From Verrucomicrobiia bacterium (GTDB lineage: Bacteria > Verrucomicrobiota > Verrucomicrobiia > Limisphaerales > DSYF01), in the NCBI GenBank assembly GCA_035765895.1, contig DASTWL010000015.1, positions 1-41,968 of the forward strand: a DNA stretch of 41,968 bases. The letters are read 5' to 3'. The translations under genes and the position numbers were made by a program. The first letter of the stretch is position 1. Every line of letters starts with the position of its first letter. The notes below the pieces were generated by a model. It ran no database searches and was not told the origin of the DNA. It worked only from the letters and a program-made list of their open reading frames with translations. Below are positions 14,050 to 21,989 of this stretch, piece by piece.

Positions 14050-15876
14050 ATGACAGGCTTGCACGGAAAGAGCACCGGTTTTTCGCCCGGCCGAATTCAC
14101 CCCTGGATTCGGCTGGTTTTTGGCGTGATGATGCTGGCGGTCGCGCGCCTGCACGCGGCCACCTTCACCGCCACGCTGGATCATGACACCATCCTGCTGG
14201 GCGACACAGCCACGTTGTCGTTGAAGTTTGATGGCGGTGACCCAACGTCGCCGCCAAGTCTGCCCGATCTGCCCGGCCTGGAATTTCCCAACGCCAGCAC
14301 CCCTTCTGTAAGCCGTTTCGATATTAACGGCCAGCACACGCTCGTTTTGAGCCTGATCGTCAAGCCGACTCAGACGGGCGATTTCACCATCCCCGCGCTG
14401 AACGTGAAAGTGGGCGGCGAAACGCTCACCAGCGAGCCCATCCGGTTCAAGGTTGTGCGCCCGACAGCTCCGGCGCCCGGCAGCGCGGCCGAGCAACAAT
14501 CGCTCGCCCTGTTGCGTCTGGCCCTGCCCCAGCAACAACTGTTCACCGGTCAAACCTTCGTGCTTGAAATGCAACTGTTGCTGCACGGCGGCATCAAGGG
14601 CATCGGTGGAGCCGACCTGCCCGGCCTGCAACGGCCATTGCAATTGGACGGCTGCACGGTAGGCAAGGCTGTCGAAAGCCAGCAACGCCAGACGGTCATC
14701 GGCAACACGTCCTTCACCGTGGTGCCCGTGCAGATTCCCGTCACGGTGCTGAAGGCGGGCAAGTTGCAAATCGGCCCACTGGACGGCGCCGTAGTGGTCA
14801 CCCTGCCGTCCCGGCGGCGCGACCCGATGGATTTTGATCCCTTCGGCATGTTTGATCGTGGCGTGCAACAGCGCGTTGCCCTTGCCACGCCGGCGCAAAC
14901 CCTTGACGTGTTGCCGCTGCCGGAGACGGGCCGGCCCGCCACCTTCACGGGTGCGGTGGGACGCTTCGAGCTGGCGGTGTCCGCCGGGCCGACCAATGTT
15001 GCGGTGGGCGATCCCATCACCGTTCGGATCCAGATTCACGGCCGGGGCTCGCTGGATTCATTCACCCTGCCGGCGCAGGCGGCGTGGAAGGAGTTCAAAA
15101 TCTATCCACCCACGGCCAAGACGGACACCACCGGCGAGCTCGGGCTGGAGGGAACGAAAACCTTTGAACAGGTGGTTGTGCCGCAGAACACGGAGATCAA
15201 GGAAATCCCGCCGTTCGAGTTCTCGTATTTCGATCCGGAGAAACGCGCCTACGAGACGCTGCGCCAGGCCGCACGCCCCATCATTGTCCGCCCCTCCGGC
15301 TCGACGCCGGCGCCCAGCGCAGACATTGCTGTGACCGCCGCCCCCGGAAACCCGTCGCCGGCCGAGGACATCGTGCACATCAAGCCGCGACTGGGTGTGG
15401 TTCGGCGCCTCACCACTCCGTGGATTGAGCAACCGTGGTTCGTCGCGTTGCAGGCCGTGCCCCTGTTGGGATTCCTCGGCGTGGTCTGCTGGCGCAAACG
15501 GACGGACGCACTCGCCAACAATCCGCGCCTGCGCCGGCAGCGGCACGTGGCGCAAGTCGTCAATGCCGGCTTGATCGAATTGCAAGGACAAGCCGCCGCC
15601 CAGCAGGCCGGACAGTTTTTCGCCACGGTCTTCCGGCTGTTGCAGGAGCAGATCGGCGAACGCCTGGATTTGCCCGCGACCGCCATCACCGAAGCCGTGG
15701 TGGACGAAAAGCTGCGGGCGCGCGGACTGCCCGGACCGACGGCCGAAGCCCTGCACGGGCTGTTCCAGTTGTGCAACCAGGCCCGCTACGCGCCCACGCA
15801 GCCGGCGCAGGTTCTCGCCGCGGTGATTCCCAAAGTGGAAGACGCACTGCGCGCGTTGCAGGAGGTCAAGGGATGA
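14050..15876 (+). CDS. batD: BatD-family protein (aerotolerance-related)
   Basis: BatD proteins are membrane-anchored beta-sandwich proteins of Bat operons, linked to stress or oxygen tolerance and to MoxR/VWA complexes. The 608-residue protein has an N-terminal signal or anchor helix (residues ~18-36), then repeated Ig-like beta domains ('HDTILLGDTATLSLKF', 'LPGLEF', 'LVLSLIVKPTQTGDFTIPAL', 'LFTGQTFVLEMQLLL', 'VAVGDPITVRIQIHGRGSLD'). A single C-terminal transmembrane helix ('FVALQAVPLLGFLGVVCW', ~465-482) is followed by a cytosolic tail of ~120 residues. Its stop overlaps the next start (ATGA, 15873-15876). No moxR, DUF58 or VWA genes are adjacent, so only the D/E end of the operon is present. 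Confidence 0.85.
   Translation: MTGLHGKSTGFSPGRIHPWIRLVFGVMMLAVARLHAATFTATLDHDTILLGDTATLSLKFDGGDPTSPPSLPDLPGLEFPNASTPSVSRFDINGQHTLVLSLIVKPTQTGDFTIPALNVKVGGETLTSEPIRFKVVRPTAPAPGSAAEQQSLALLRLALPQQQLFTGQTFVLEMQLLLHGGIKGIGGADLPGLQRPLQLDGCTVGKAVESQQRQTVIGNTSFTVVPVQIPVTVLKAGKLQIGPLDGAVVVTLPSRRRDPMDFDPFGMFDRGVQQRVALATPAQTLDVLPLPETGRPATFTGAVGRFELAVSAGPTNVAVGDPITVRIQIHGRGSLDSFTLPAQAAWKEFKIYPPTAKTDTTGELGLEGTKTFEQVVVPQNTEIKEIPPFEFSYFDPEKRAYETLRQAARPIIVRPSGSTPAPSADIAVTAAPGNPSPAEDIVHIKPRLGVVRRLTTPWIEQPWFVALQAVPLLGFLGVVCWRKRTDALANNPRLRRQRHVAQVVNAGLIELQGQAAAQQAGQFFATVFRLLQEQIGERLDLPATAITEAVVDEKLRARGLPGPTAEALHGLFQLCNQARYAPTQPAQVLAAVIPKVEDALRALQEVKG
15861..15865 (+). promoter_or_regulatory. Strong Shine-Dalgarno site for the BatE-like gene
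   Basis: GGAGG lies seven bases before ATG 15873, inside the end of batD, and decides the start of the next gene within a much longer open frame that begins at 15435. Confidence 0.75.
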
Positions 15877-16691
15877 AAACCGTCGCCGCTGGAAAACCAC
15901 CTCTTCTACCACCGCGAACCCGCGCGGCGCAACCGAGGCGGACGCCGTGGCGCCGCAGCCTCGTCGCGACCCTGCTCCTGACGCTGGTGATGATCGCCCC
16001 GCGCGGCCGCGCGGCGGAAGCCAATGCCACCTTTGACCAGGCCAACCGGCTCTACGAAGAAGGCAAGTATCGCGACGCGGCGGAAGCGTATCAAAACCTG
16101 ATCACGAACGGCACCACTTCGGCGGCCCTGCTGTTCAATCTCGGCAACGCCGAGTTCAAGGCCGGTCATATTGGAGCCGCGATCGCCGCCTACCGGCAGG
16201 CCGAACGCCTGGCGCCACGCGATCCCGACCTGGCCGCCAATTTGCAGTTCGCACGCCGTCAGGTGACCGGGCCTTCGCGGCATCCCAACTGGCTGGAACG
16301 ACAACTGCGCCGCCTCACGACCAACGAGTGGACGTTGCTGGCCGTGATTCCGCTCTGGGCCTGGTTTGCGCTGTTGATGGCGCGCCAGCTCCGGCCGGCG
16401 TTGAAGCCCCGGCTTCGCACAGCCACTTGGAGTCTCGGCGGGCTGGTGCTGCTCAGCGGCGGCCTGCTGGCCGTCGTCCTCCACCGCCGGCTGGACGAGC
16501 ATGAGGTCGTCGTCACCGCGCGCAACACGGTCGTCCGCTACGGCCCGTTCGCGGAATCGCAAAGCGCGTTCACCGCCGCGGACGGCGCCGAACTGACCTT
16601 GCTGGATCACAAGGACGACTGGTTTCAAGTCAGCGGCGGCGGCAAAACGATTGGCTGGTTGAAAACCAACGCCGTGGTGGTGTTGAACTGA
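15873..16691 (+). CDS. BatE-like TPR and SH3 membrane protein
   Basis: The 272-residue protein follows BatD with an ATGA overlap and a strong GGAGG. It begins with a basic segment and a signal helix ('LVATLLLTLVMIAPRGRA'). Then come TPR units ('ANRLYEEGKYRDAAEAYQNL' and 'LLFNLGNAEFKAGHIGAAIA'), two transmembrane helices near residues 152-167 and 185-203, and a C-terminal bacterial SH3-like domain ('VVRYGPFAESQSAF ... WFQVSGGGKTIGWLKTNAVV'). TPR-TM-TM-SH3 is the layout of BatE proteins in Bat operons. It probably forms a membrane complex with BatD. Confidence 0.82.
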   Translation: MKTVAAGKPPLLPPRTRAAQPRRTPWRRSLVATLLLTLVMIAPRGRAAEANATFDQANRLYEEGKYRDAAEAYQNLITNGTTSAALLFNLGNAEFKAGHIGAAIAAYRQAERLAPRDPDLAANLQFARRQVTGPSRHPNWLERQLRRLTTNEWTLLAVIPLWAWFALLMARQLRPALKPRLRTATWSLGGLVLLSGGLLAVVLHRRLDEHEVVVTARNTVVRYGPFAESQSAFTAADGAELTLLDHKDDWFQVSGGGKTIGWLKTNAVVVLN

Positions 16692-16784
16692 GGACGCGGC
16701 AACGGCCGGCGCCTTCTGCGCTGCGCAACCACGGATGGTTTTGCTTCCGTTGCGCCCAGCCATCGCAAATCATCCCGCCCGTTG

Positions 16785-17921
16785 ATGGGCACGCAATCTC
16801 CACCCCAGTCGGCCCGCCCGCCACGGCGGGCGAACCCGCAGATCACCCGCACGGTCGCCACCCTGCTCGCGTGGTTTGCCAAGGAGGCGCGCGACCTGCC
16901 GTGGCGGCGCACCCGTGATCCCTACGCGATCTGGGTTTCCGAAATCATGCTGCAACAAACGCAGGTGAAAACCGTCATCCCCTACTGGGAACGCTGGCTG
17001 CGCGAACTGCCGACGCTTCAGGCCCTCGTCGACGCGAGTCCGGCCAAAATTCACAAGCTGTGGGAAGGCCTGGGTTACTACACCCGCGTCCGCAATCTGC
17101 AAAAGGCCGCACAGCAGATTTGCGCCACCCAGCACGGAACCTTTCCGCAATCGTTCGCGGCCATTCTCGCGTTGCCGGGCATTGGCCGTTACACCGCCGG
17201 CGCGATTGCCAGCATCGCGTTTGATCAGCCCGCCCCGATTCTCGACGGCAACGTGATCCGGGTGCTGACGCGGCTCCACGGAATTGCCGACGATCCTCGC
17301 GAAAAGGCGACCAACGCCCGGCTCTGGTCGCTGGCGGGTGAACTGGTTGAACGCGCCTCCCAAATGCGAAATCATGCTTCACCCTGTTCGCATCTGAACC
17401 AGGCGTTGATGGAACTGGGCGCGCTCATCTGCACGCCGCGTTCACCGAACTGCCCGGCCTGTCCGCTGCAGGATGCGTGCTTCGCGTGGCGCGCCGGCCG
17501 CGTCGCCGAATTCCCGCGCGTCAAAACGCGGGCCGCGGTGACGGACCGACGTTTTCTCGCGTTCATCGTCGAACGCGACGGACGTTTCCTCGTCCAGCAA
17601 CGCAGCGACGGCGTGGTGAATGCCCACCTGTGGGAATTTCCCAACGTCGAAGTGGCCGCCGATTGTCCGCCCGCCCGGGCCGCGCGCACGTGGCTGGGCG
17701 GCAAACCCCGCGCCGTGCAAAAGCTGCTCGTGGTCCGTCACGCGATCACGCGTTACCGCGTCACCACCGAAGCGTATCGCGTGGAACCGGCGGCCGGCAC
17801 GTCCCGCGCGTCGGCGGGCGGGCAGTGGCATCTGCCGGCGCAACTGCACGACCTGCCCTTCACGGCCGCCCATCGCCGGATTTTGCTGGCGCTGACCAGG
17901 CCCGGCTCCGGACGGGACTGA
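16785..17921 (+). CDS. mutY: A/G-specific adenine DNA glycosylase
   Basis: MutY removes adenine mispaired with 8-oxoguanine. 'LPWRRTRDPYAIWVSEIMLQ' carries the catalytic Glu (SEIMLQQTQV). The helix-hairpin-helix is 'LPGIGRYTAGAIASIAF', followed by the catalytic Asp in 'ILDGNVIRVLTRL'. The [4Fe-4S] ligands are complete: C-x6-C-x2-C-x5-C in 'CTPRSPNCPACPLQDAC'. The C-terminal NUDIX-like 8-oxoG recognition domain has 'LVQQRSDGVVNAHLWEFPN'. The start is ATG 16785; a TTG lies one codon before. Length (378 aa) fits E. coli MutY plus a slightly longer N-terminus. No other repair gene adjoins it. Confidence 0.96.
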   Translation: MGTQSPPQSARPPRRANPQITRTVATLLAWFAKEARDLPWRRTRDPYAIWVSEIMLQQTQVKTVIPYWERWLRELPTLQALVDASPAKIHKLWEGLGYYTRVRNLQKAAQQICATQHGTFPQSFAAILALPGIGRYTAGAIASIAFDQPAPILDGNVIRVLTRLHGIADDPREKATNARLWSLAGELVERASQMRNHASPCSHLNQALMELGALICTPRSPNCPACPLQDACFAWRAGRVAEFPRVKTRAAVTDRRFLAFIVERDGRFLVQQRSDGVVNAHLWEFPNVEVAADCPPARAARTWLGGKPRAVQKLLVVRHAITRYRVTTEAYRVEPAAGTSRASAGGQWHLPAQLHDLPFTAAHRRILLALTRPGSGRD

Positions 17922-17984
17922 CCCGCGGCAGGCCGCGCTTTCTCCGTGCAATCGGCACCAGCCGCGGTCAAATTCAGCCCCGTC

Positions 17985-19103
17985 ATGAGCACGTTTCCGG
18001 CACCGCTCGACCTTTCCCAAGTCAAAGTGTTTCCGCTCGCCCAGCGGCACAGCCTCAGCACGCTGGAGAAGATTCTGGTCGATCCGGCCGGCGCGCCGCC
18101 GCCTTGTCCGCCCGCGGTGCAACCTTTGCTGGCGGATTGCACGGCGAAGGTTCGCGCCGCCCGGGAACGCGGGGCCAGCGTGATGCTGCTTTACGGCGCG
18201 CACCTGGTGAAAAACGGCCTGCTCGACGTGGTCAACGCGCTGATGGACGGCGGCTGGCTCACGCACCTCGCCACGAACGGCGCCGGAACGATTCACGATT
18301 GGGAGCTCGCCTTTCAAGGCCGCACCGAGGAAAGCGTCCGGGCCAACGTGCCCACGGGCACCTTCGGCACCTGGGATGAAACCGGACGCAACCTGAATCT
18401 CGCCGTGCTCGCGGGCGGATTGCAGGGTGAAGGTTACGGCCGCGCGCTGGGCCGCTTCATCGCACAAGACGGTTGCGCGTTGCCGACCTCCACCCAACTG
18501 GAGCACAGCCTGCGCGCCGAACCGGCTCATCCCCTCGCGGCGGCACGGGCGGAGCTGCTGCGGACGATGCTGGTGCACCGGCTCCCGGCGGGACGAATCG
18601 TCGTGGAACATCCGCACAAGGCGCACTCGATCCTGGCCCAGGCCTTCCGGCACAACCTGCCGTTCACGGTGCATCCGGGCATCGGTTACGACATCATCGC
18701 CACGCATCCGATGTTCAGCGGGGCTGCCATTGGCCGGGCCGCGCAGCTTGATTTCGCCGGCTTCAGCCGCGCGGTGGAGGGACTCGACAACGGGGTCGTG
18801 TTAAGCGTCGGCTCCGCCATCATGGCGCCCCAGGTTTTTGAAAAGAGCCTGAGTTGCGTGAACAACCTGCGGCGGCAGGCCGGCCGGGCGATTGTCGCCG
18901 GCCACTCGATTTACGTCGTGGACATCCAGGATGGCGGCGGCTGGGACTGGTCGCACGGTGAACCGCCAAAGGACAATCCCGCCTACTACCTGCGCTTCTG
19001 CAAGAGCTTCGCGCGCATGGGCGGCACCATGCATTACGTGCCCAGTGACAACGTGGTTTTCCTCCACGGCCTGCTGGCCCAGTTGCGGAGCTGCGCGAGT
19101 TGA
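17985..19103 (+). CDS. Deoxyhypusine-synthase-like protein, function uncertain
   Basis: The protein (372 aa from ATG 17985; GTG 17946 would add 13) does not match a well-known bacterial enzyme. Its first half, 'VMLLYGAHLVKNGLLDVVNA', 'HLATNGAGTIHDWELAFQG' and 'NLNLAV', follows the order of the deoxyhypusine/homospermidine synthase fold, where a glycine-rich strand precedes a 'T-x-GA-x-x-HD' turn. The second half has 'PFTVHPGIGYDIIATHP', 'LSVGSAIMAPQVFEKSL', 'IYVVDIQDGGGWDWSHGEPP' and 'NPAYYLRFCKSFARMGG'. I infer an NAD-binding Rossmann-like fold of the DHS superfamily but not an eIF5A substrate, since bacteria lack that protein. It may act on a polyamine or a sugar derivative. Neighbours (mutY, EF-hand gene) give no help. 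Confidence 0.65.
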   Translation: MSTFPAPLDLSQVKVFPLAQRHSLSTLEKILVDPAGAPPPCPPAVQPLLADCTAKVRAARERGASVMLLYGAHLVKNGLLDVVNALMDGGWLTHLATNGAGTIHDWELAFQGRTEESVRANVPTGTFGTWDETGRNLNLAVLAGGLQGEGYGRALGRFIAQDGCALPTSTQLEHSLRAEPAHPLAAARAELLRTMLVHRLPAGRIVVEHPHKAHSILAQAFRHNLPFTVHPGIGYDIIATHPMFSGAAIGRAAQLDFAGFSRAVEGLDNGVVLSVGSAIMAPQVFEKSLSCVNNLRRQAGRAIVAGHSIYVVDIQDGGGWDWSHGEPPKDNPAYYLRFCKSFARMGGTMHYVPSDNVVFLHGLLAQLRSCAS

Positions 19104-19156
19104 ACGGGCCGTCAGCCGCGGGAATGTTCCGTTTTAAGCTTCTCGTCTGAAACGGT

Positions 19157-19294
19157 TTGCAACCATTTGAACGAACTGGACAGCACCTTGTCGAACCGTG
19201 CGTGCAACGTCAGCGAAAGTGGCCCGAGATTGGTTGCAATGACTGTAACCAGCGGCTGTTGTCCGGCGTCTGCCACCCTGCAACCCCGGTTGCA
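19157..19294. promoter_or_regulatory. Cluster of TTGCAAC-type motifs before the EF-hand gene
   Basis: The 218-bp gap before the EF-hand gene holds TTGCAACCA at 19157-19165, TGCAACG at 19203-19209, TGGTTGCAA at 19231-19239 (exact inverted copy of the first), and an inverted pair TGCAACC/GGTTGCA with a CC centre at 19279-19294. The set looks like an operator array or a foldable leader. It ends 27 bases before ATG 19322. No regulator is known. Confidence 0.4.
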
Positions 19295-19321
19295 TCAACA
19301 AAACAAAATCAACGGATCATT

Positions 19322-19576
19322 ATGAAGAAACTACTGGCCGCCCTGTGCTTCACCTGTGCGCTCGTCGTCGCCGTTCACGCGGAAGACGCCAAGGAAACCA
19401 AAAAGCACGGACCCACGCCGGAGCAGAAGGCCCTCCGCAAGGAGATCCTCGAAAAATACGACACGAACAAGGACGGCAAGCTCAGCAAGGAAGAGCGCGC
19501 CAAAATCAGCGCGGAAGACAAGGCCAAGCTGGAAAAGGCCGGCCTCATGCACGGCAAGAAGAAGAAGTCTGAATAA
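19322..19576 (+). CDS. Exported EF-hand calcium-binding protein (84 aa)
   Basis: The small protein starts with a signal peptide ('MKKLLAALCFTCALVVAVHA', residues 1-20). The mature part is Lys/Glu-rich and has one canonical EF-hand loop at residues 47-58 (DTNKDGKLSKEE), with Asp/Asn/Asp at positions 1, 3 and 5, Gly at 6 and Glu at 12. One loop suggests Ca2+ binding, perhaps as a dimer or on a partner. The frame is open from 19157, but ATG 19322 gives the signal peptide. It is monocistronic, with motif repeats upstream and a strong terminator 22 bp downstream. Similar exported EF-hand proteins are frequent in Planctomycetes and Verrucomicrobia; role unknown. Confidence 0.85.
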   Translation: MKKLLAALCFTCALVVAVHAEDAKETKKHGPTPEQKALRKEILEKYDTNKDGKLSKEERAKISAEDKAKLEKAGLMHGKKKKSE

Positions 19577-19598
19577 GCCCGTCCATTTCCCATTTCAC

Positions 19599-19635
19599 AA
19601 ACTCCACGGTCGAAACCCGGCCGTGGAGTTTTTTT
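19599..19635 (+). terminator. Intrinsic terminator after the EF-hand gene
   Basis: The arms ACTCCACGG (19601-19609) and CCGTGGAGT (19621-19629) are perfectly complementary, extended by AA/TT, with an 11-base loop. A run of seven Ts (19629-19635) follows, giving a textbook rho-independent terminator on the plus strand. The convergent TPR gene ends 23 bp beyond it. Confidence 0.92.
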
Positions 19636-19657
19636 GTGCCGGCCCGGCCCGCGACGC

Positions 19658-20431
19658 TCACGAGGCAATCTTCCGCAAAAGCGCCCGGGCACGCCGGACC
19701 CAGACCCGGTCGCGCCGGCGTTGAAACGCGGGCGCATGCGGATAATCCGCAATGGCCTCCTGCAACACCGCCTGCGCCGGCTGGACTTCCTTCCGCGCCA
19801 GATAAAGCTCCGCGAGTTGGACGCGGGCGCGCGGATACGAATGTTGCTCGGTGACCTGCTGCCAGAGCGACAAGGCCCGGTCCGTTTCGCCGAGTGCGCC
19901 CAACGTCTCGGCCAGGGCCATCATCGAATGGCCGTAATCATGTTTGGGATCCTGCCATACGACGGATTCCAGCAACGGTTTGGCCTCCGCCGCGCGCTTC
20001 TGGCGGAGCAGGCACTGACCGAGATGCGCGCGGGTGTCGATGTCCTCGCCATCGCGTTCCAGCGCGGCGCGGTAGCACGTTTCCGCCCGGGCGAGCTTGC
20101 CCTGCTGAAAATAAACGTCGCCCAGTTGCGAATGGTGATGCGCCTTGTCGAGATGATGAATCTGCGCCTCCAGTTCGCGGATGCGCCGGCGGTTTTGCGC
20201 ACCAGGCAGTTCGAAGCCGCGCGTCGCCGACGCCGTTTGCCGATACACGTAGAAGTAGTAGAAGAACGCCGAAAATCCCCAGCCCAGGAAAATGAACAAC
20301 GCCCAGAACCATTCGCGCTGCCGGACGGCGTCAACCAGCATCCAGATTTGAAAGGCGGTCATCGCCAGCCAGAAAGGACTCGAAATCAAGTAATGCCAGG
20401 ATTCCAAATCCGTAATCAGCAGGGCGAACAT
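19658..20431 (-). CDS. Membrane-anchored TPR protein
   Basis: The 257-residue protein has two N-terminal membrane helices (residues ~12-33 and 41-63), an aromatic-rich pair that probably forms a hairpin. A coiled-coil-like stretch ('RRRIRELEAQIHHLDKAHHH') leads into tetratricopeptide repeats: 'LGDVYFQQGKLARAETCYRA', 'LGQCLLRQKRAAEAKPLLES', 'LAETLGALGETDRALSLWQQ' and 'LAELYLARKEVQPAQAVLQE'. TPRs mediate protein contacts, here probably in the cytosol. The last residues are basic. It is convergent with the EF-hand gene and 57 bp downstream of the split exporter genes. The partner is unknown. Confidence 0.82.
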   Translation of the reverse strand: MFALLITDLESWHYLISSPFWLAMTAFQIWMLVDAVRQREWFWALFIFLGWGFSAFFYYFYVYRQTASATRGFELPGAQNRRRIRELEAQIHHLDKAHHHSQLGDVYFQQGKLARAETCYRAALERDGEDIDTRAHLGQCLLRQKRAAEAKPLLESVVWQDPKHDYGHSMMALAETLGALGETDRALSLWQQVTEQHSYPRARVQLAELYLARKEVQPAQAVLQEAIADYPHAPAFQRRRDRVWVRRARALLRKIAS

Positions 20432-20488
20432 GTGGCGAGCCTAAAAAGGAAGCGTGCCACGGGCAACCTGTTTCCCGTTTGACGCCGC

Positions 20489-20953
20489 TTACCGCGCCAC
20501 CCGCAACCGCAGCAACAGGGTGGGAATGGCCAGCCCGGTTCCAATGGCACCGATGGTGAACATGACGCGCAGGGTGTAGCCGACCGCGGTGAGCAGCGTT
20601 TCCGCGGCGCCCGCCGCGTCCGGCGACGTCAGCGCAAAGAAACCCAAAATCGCCTTCGCGGCAAAGCTGCCCGGCACCATCGGAATGCAGCCCACCACGT
20701 CGAGTGCATCCTGGGAAATGTCAGTGCGCGTGCACAACACCTGCACCCCCACGCCAACGGCGAGGGCGGCGACAAACGAAGCAGCCTCCAGACTCCACCC
20801 CTGTTCCAAGGCAATCGTGCGCACGACCAGCGCGATGGCTCCCATCGTCGCGCACCACGTGAGCGAACGCAGGCTGGTGTTGAACAGCACGCCGAAACCT
20901 GCCGCCGCGATGGCGCCGCAAACCGTTTGGTGAAGCACAAACAACGGGTCCAT
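20489..20953 (-). CDS. Threonine/serine exporter, C-terminal half (ThrE-type)
   Basis: This 154-residue hydrophobic protein has about five membrane segments and matches the ThrE_2 (DUF3815) half of the ThrE exporter family: 'GAIAAAGFGVLFNTSLRSL' at the N-terminus, a central 'VAALAVGVGVQVLC', and 'VVGCIPMVPGSFAAKAILGF', a loop conserved in the family. I set the start at ATG 20953, two bases after the stop of the N-terminal half; a frame open to 20992 is not needed. The two genes form a coupled pair and should assemble into one transporter. Confidence 0.85.
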   Translation of the reverse strand: MDPLFVLHQTVCGAIAAAGFGVLFNTSLRSLTWCATMGAIALVVRTIALEQGWSLEAASFVAALAVGVGVQVLCTRTDISQDALDVVGCIPMVPGSFAAKAILGFFALTSPDAAGAAETLLTAVGYTLRVMFTIGAIGTGLAIPTLLLRLRVAR

Positions 20954-20955
20954 CT

Positions 20956-21753
20956 TCAACGCCCCTCCCGCAGCAACACCTGGCCCAGCCACAAGCCCAC
21001 CGTGGCGAAAATCAAAATCACCGCGACCCAGACAGTGCGGGCGCTCCCCAGTGTCGGGCGACCATCGAGTATGTCGTTCTGCGCATTGAGCGAGGGCACG
21101 CCCGGCACGAGCAGCAGGATGGCGGCAATCATGGCCGTGGCCACCGTTTCACTGCCGGCCAGCCGAGCGCCAAAGCCGCCGAGCGTGGCGCCGACAAAGG
21201 CCACCACGGTCGCGCCGATGAAAACATTCACGTGGCGCACCGCCAGTTCGCGCCGCACCCATTGCGCCACGGCGGCGCCGGCGAACACCGGTCCCGTTGC
21301 CGCCCAGTCGGCTTTAAGCAGCCGGCCAAAGGCGGCGCAGGCCAGGCCCACTGCCAGCGCGGTGAACCACGGCGCATGACGCGGTGTTTCGCGGGCGATC
21401 CGGTCCAGTTCAGCGCGCGCCGCGGCCGGCGTCGTTCCGCCCGGTTGCACCCGTTCGGCGAAATGCCGCACCGCCCGGTCCAATCGCAAATTCACGCCGA
21501 TCGGCCCCACCTTCCGCATGCGCGTAATGCCATCGCTGCTGATGCCAACCGTGATGGCCAGCGACGCGTAGCCGATGCGCAAATCCACCCGTTCCGCTCC
21601 GAGTCCGCGGGCCACGCGGGCCACGATCAAGTCCACGTCATGCGCGCTCGCACCGGCTTCCATCAGGAGCCGGCCGGCATCGAGCGCGATCATCGCGATG
21701 GGCTCGAGCGGCGGGATCGCCGGTCGCTGTTCTGCTGTTTTCGTTTCGGTCAT
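20956..21753 (-). CDS. Threonine/serine exporter, N-terminal half (ThrE-type)
   Basis: This 265-residue protein matches the ThrE_1 (DUF1212) half. The cytosolic part has 'LDAGRLLMEAGASAHDVDLI', 'RVARGLGAERVDLRIGYASL' and 'MRKVGPIGVNLRLDRAV'. Membrane segments start at about residue 130 ('WFTALAVGLACAAFGRLL') and continue with 'VNVFIGATVVAFVGATLGGF' and 'AAILLLVPGVPSLNAQNDIL', the conserved P-G-V-P motif. It is the first gene of the exporter pair, divergent from the glycosylase gene across 179-236 bp depending on that gene's start. Export of threonine or serine is inferred from family. Confidence 0.88.
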   Translation of the reverse strand: MTETKTAEQRPAIPPLEPIAMIALDAGRLLMEAGASAHDVDLIVARVARGLGAERVDLRIGYASLAITVGISSDGITRMRKVGPIGVNLRLDRAVRHFAERVQPGGTTPAAARAELDRIARETPRHAPWFTALAVGLACAAFGRLLKADWAATGPVFAGAAVAQWVRRELAVRHVNVFIGATVVAFVGATLGGFGARLAGSETVATAMIAAILLLVPGVPSLNAQNDILDGRPTLGSARTVWVAVILIFATVGLWLGQVLLREGR

Positions 21754-21989
21754 TGCGTGCCTTTGCGTGTGCGACCTCCAACACTAACCGGACCGGGCAG
21801 GCGCCTCGCGGTCGGGAAATGTGGCGGGCGCGGAACTGGCCGGCCCTGCGTCGGAAGGCAGGAGTTGAGTAACAAATCCACCGCGCCGGAGCAAGGCGCG
21901 GCGGAAAAGTATCGGTCGCCGTTGTTGGCGCGATGAACGGGCTGCCAATCCGCGTTGCCTTCCGCCCTGATGCCGGGTTAAACAGCGGC

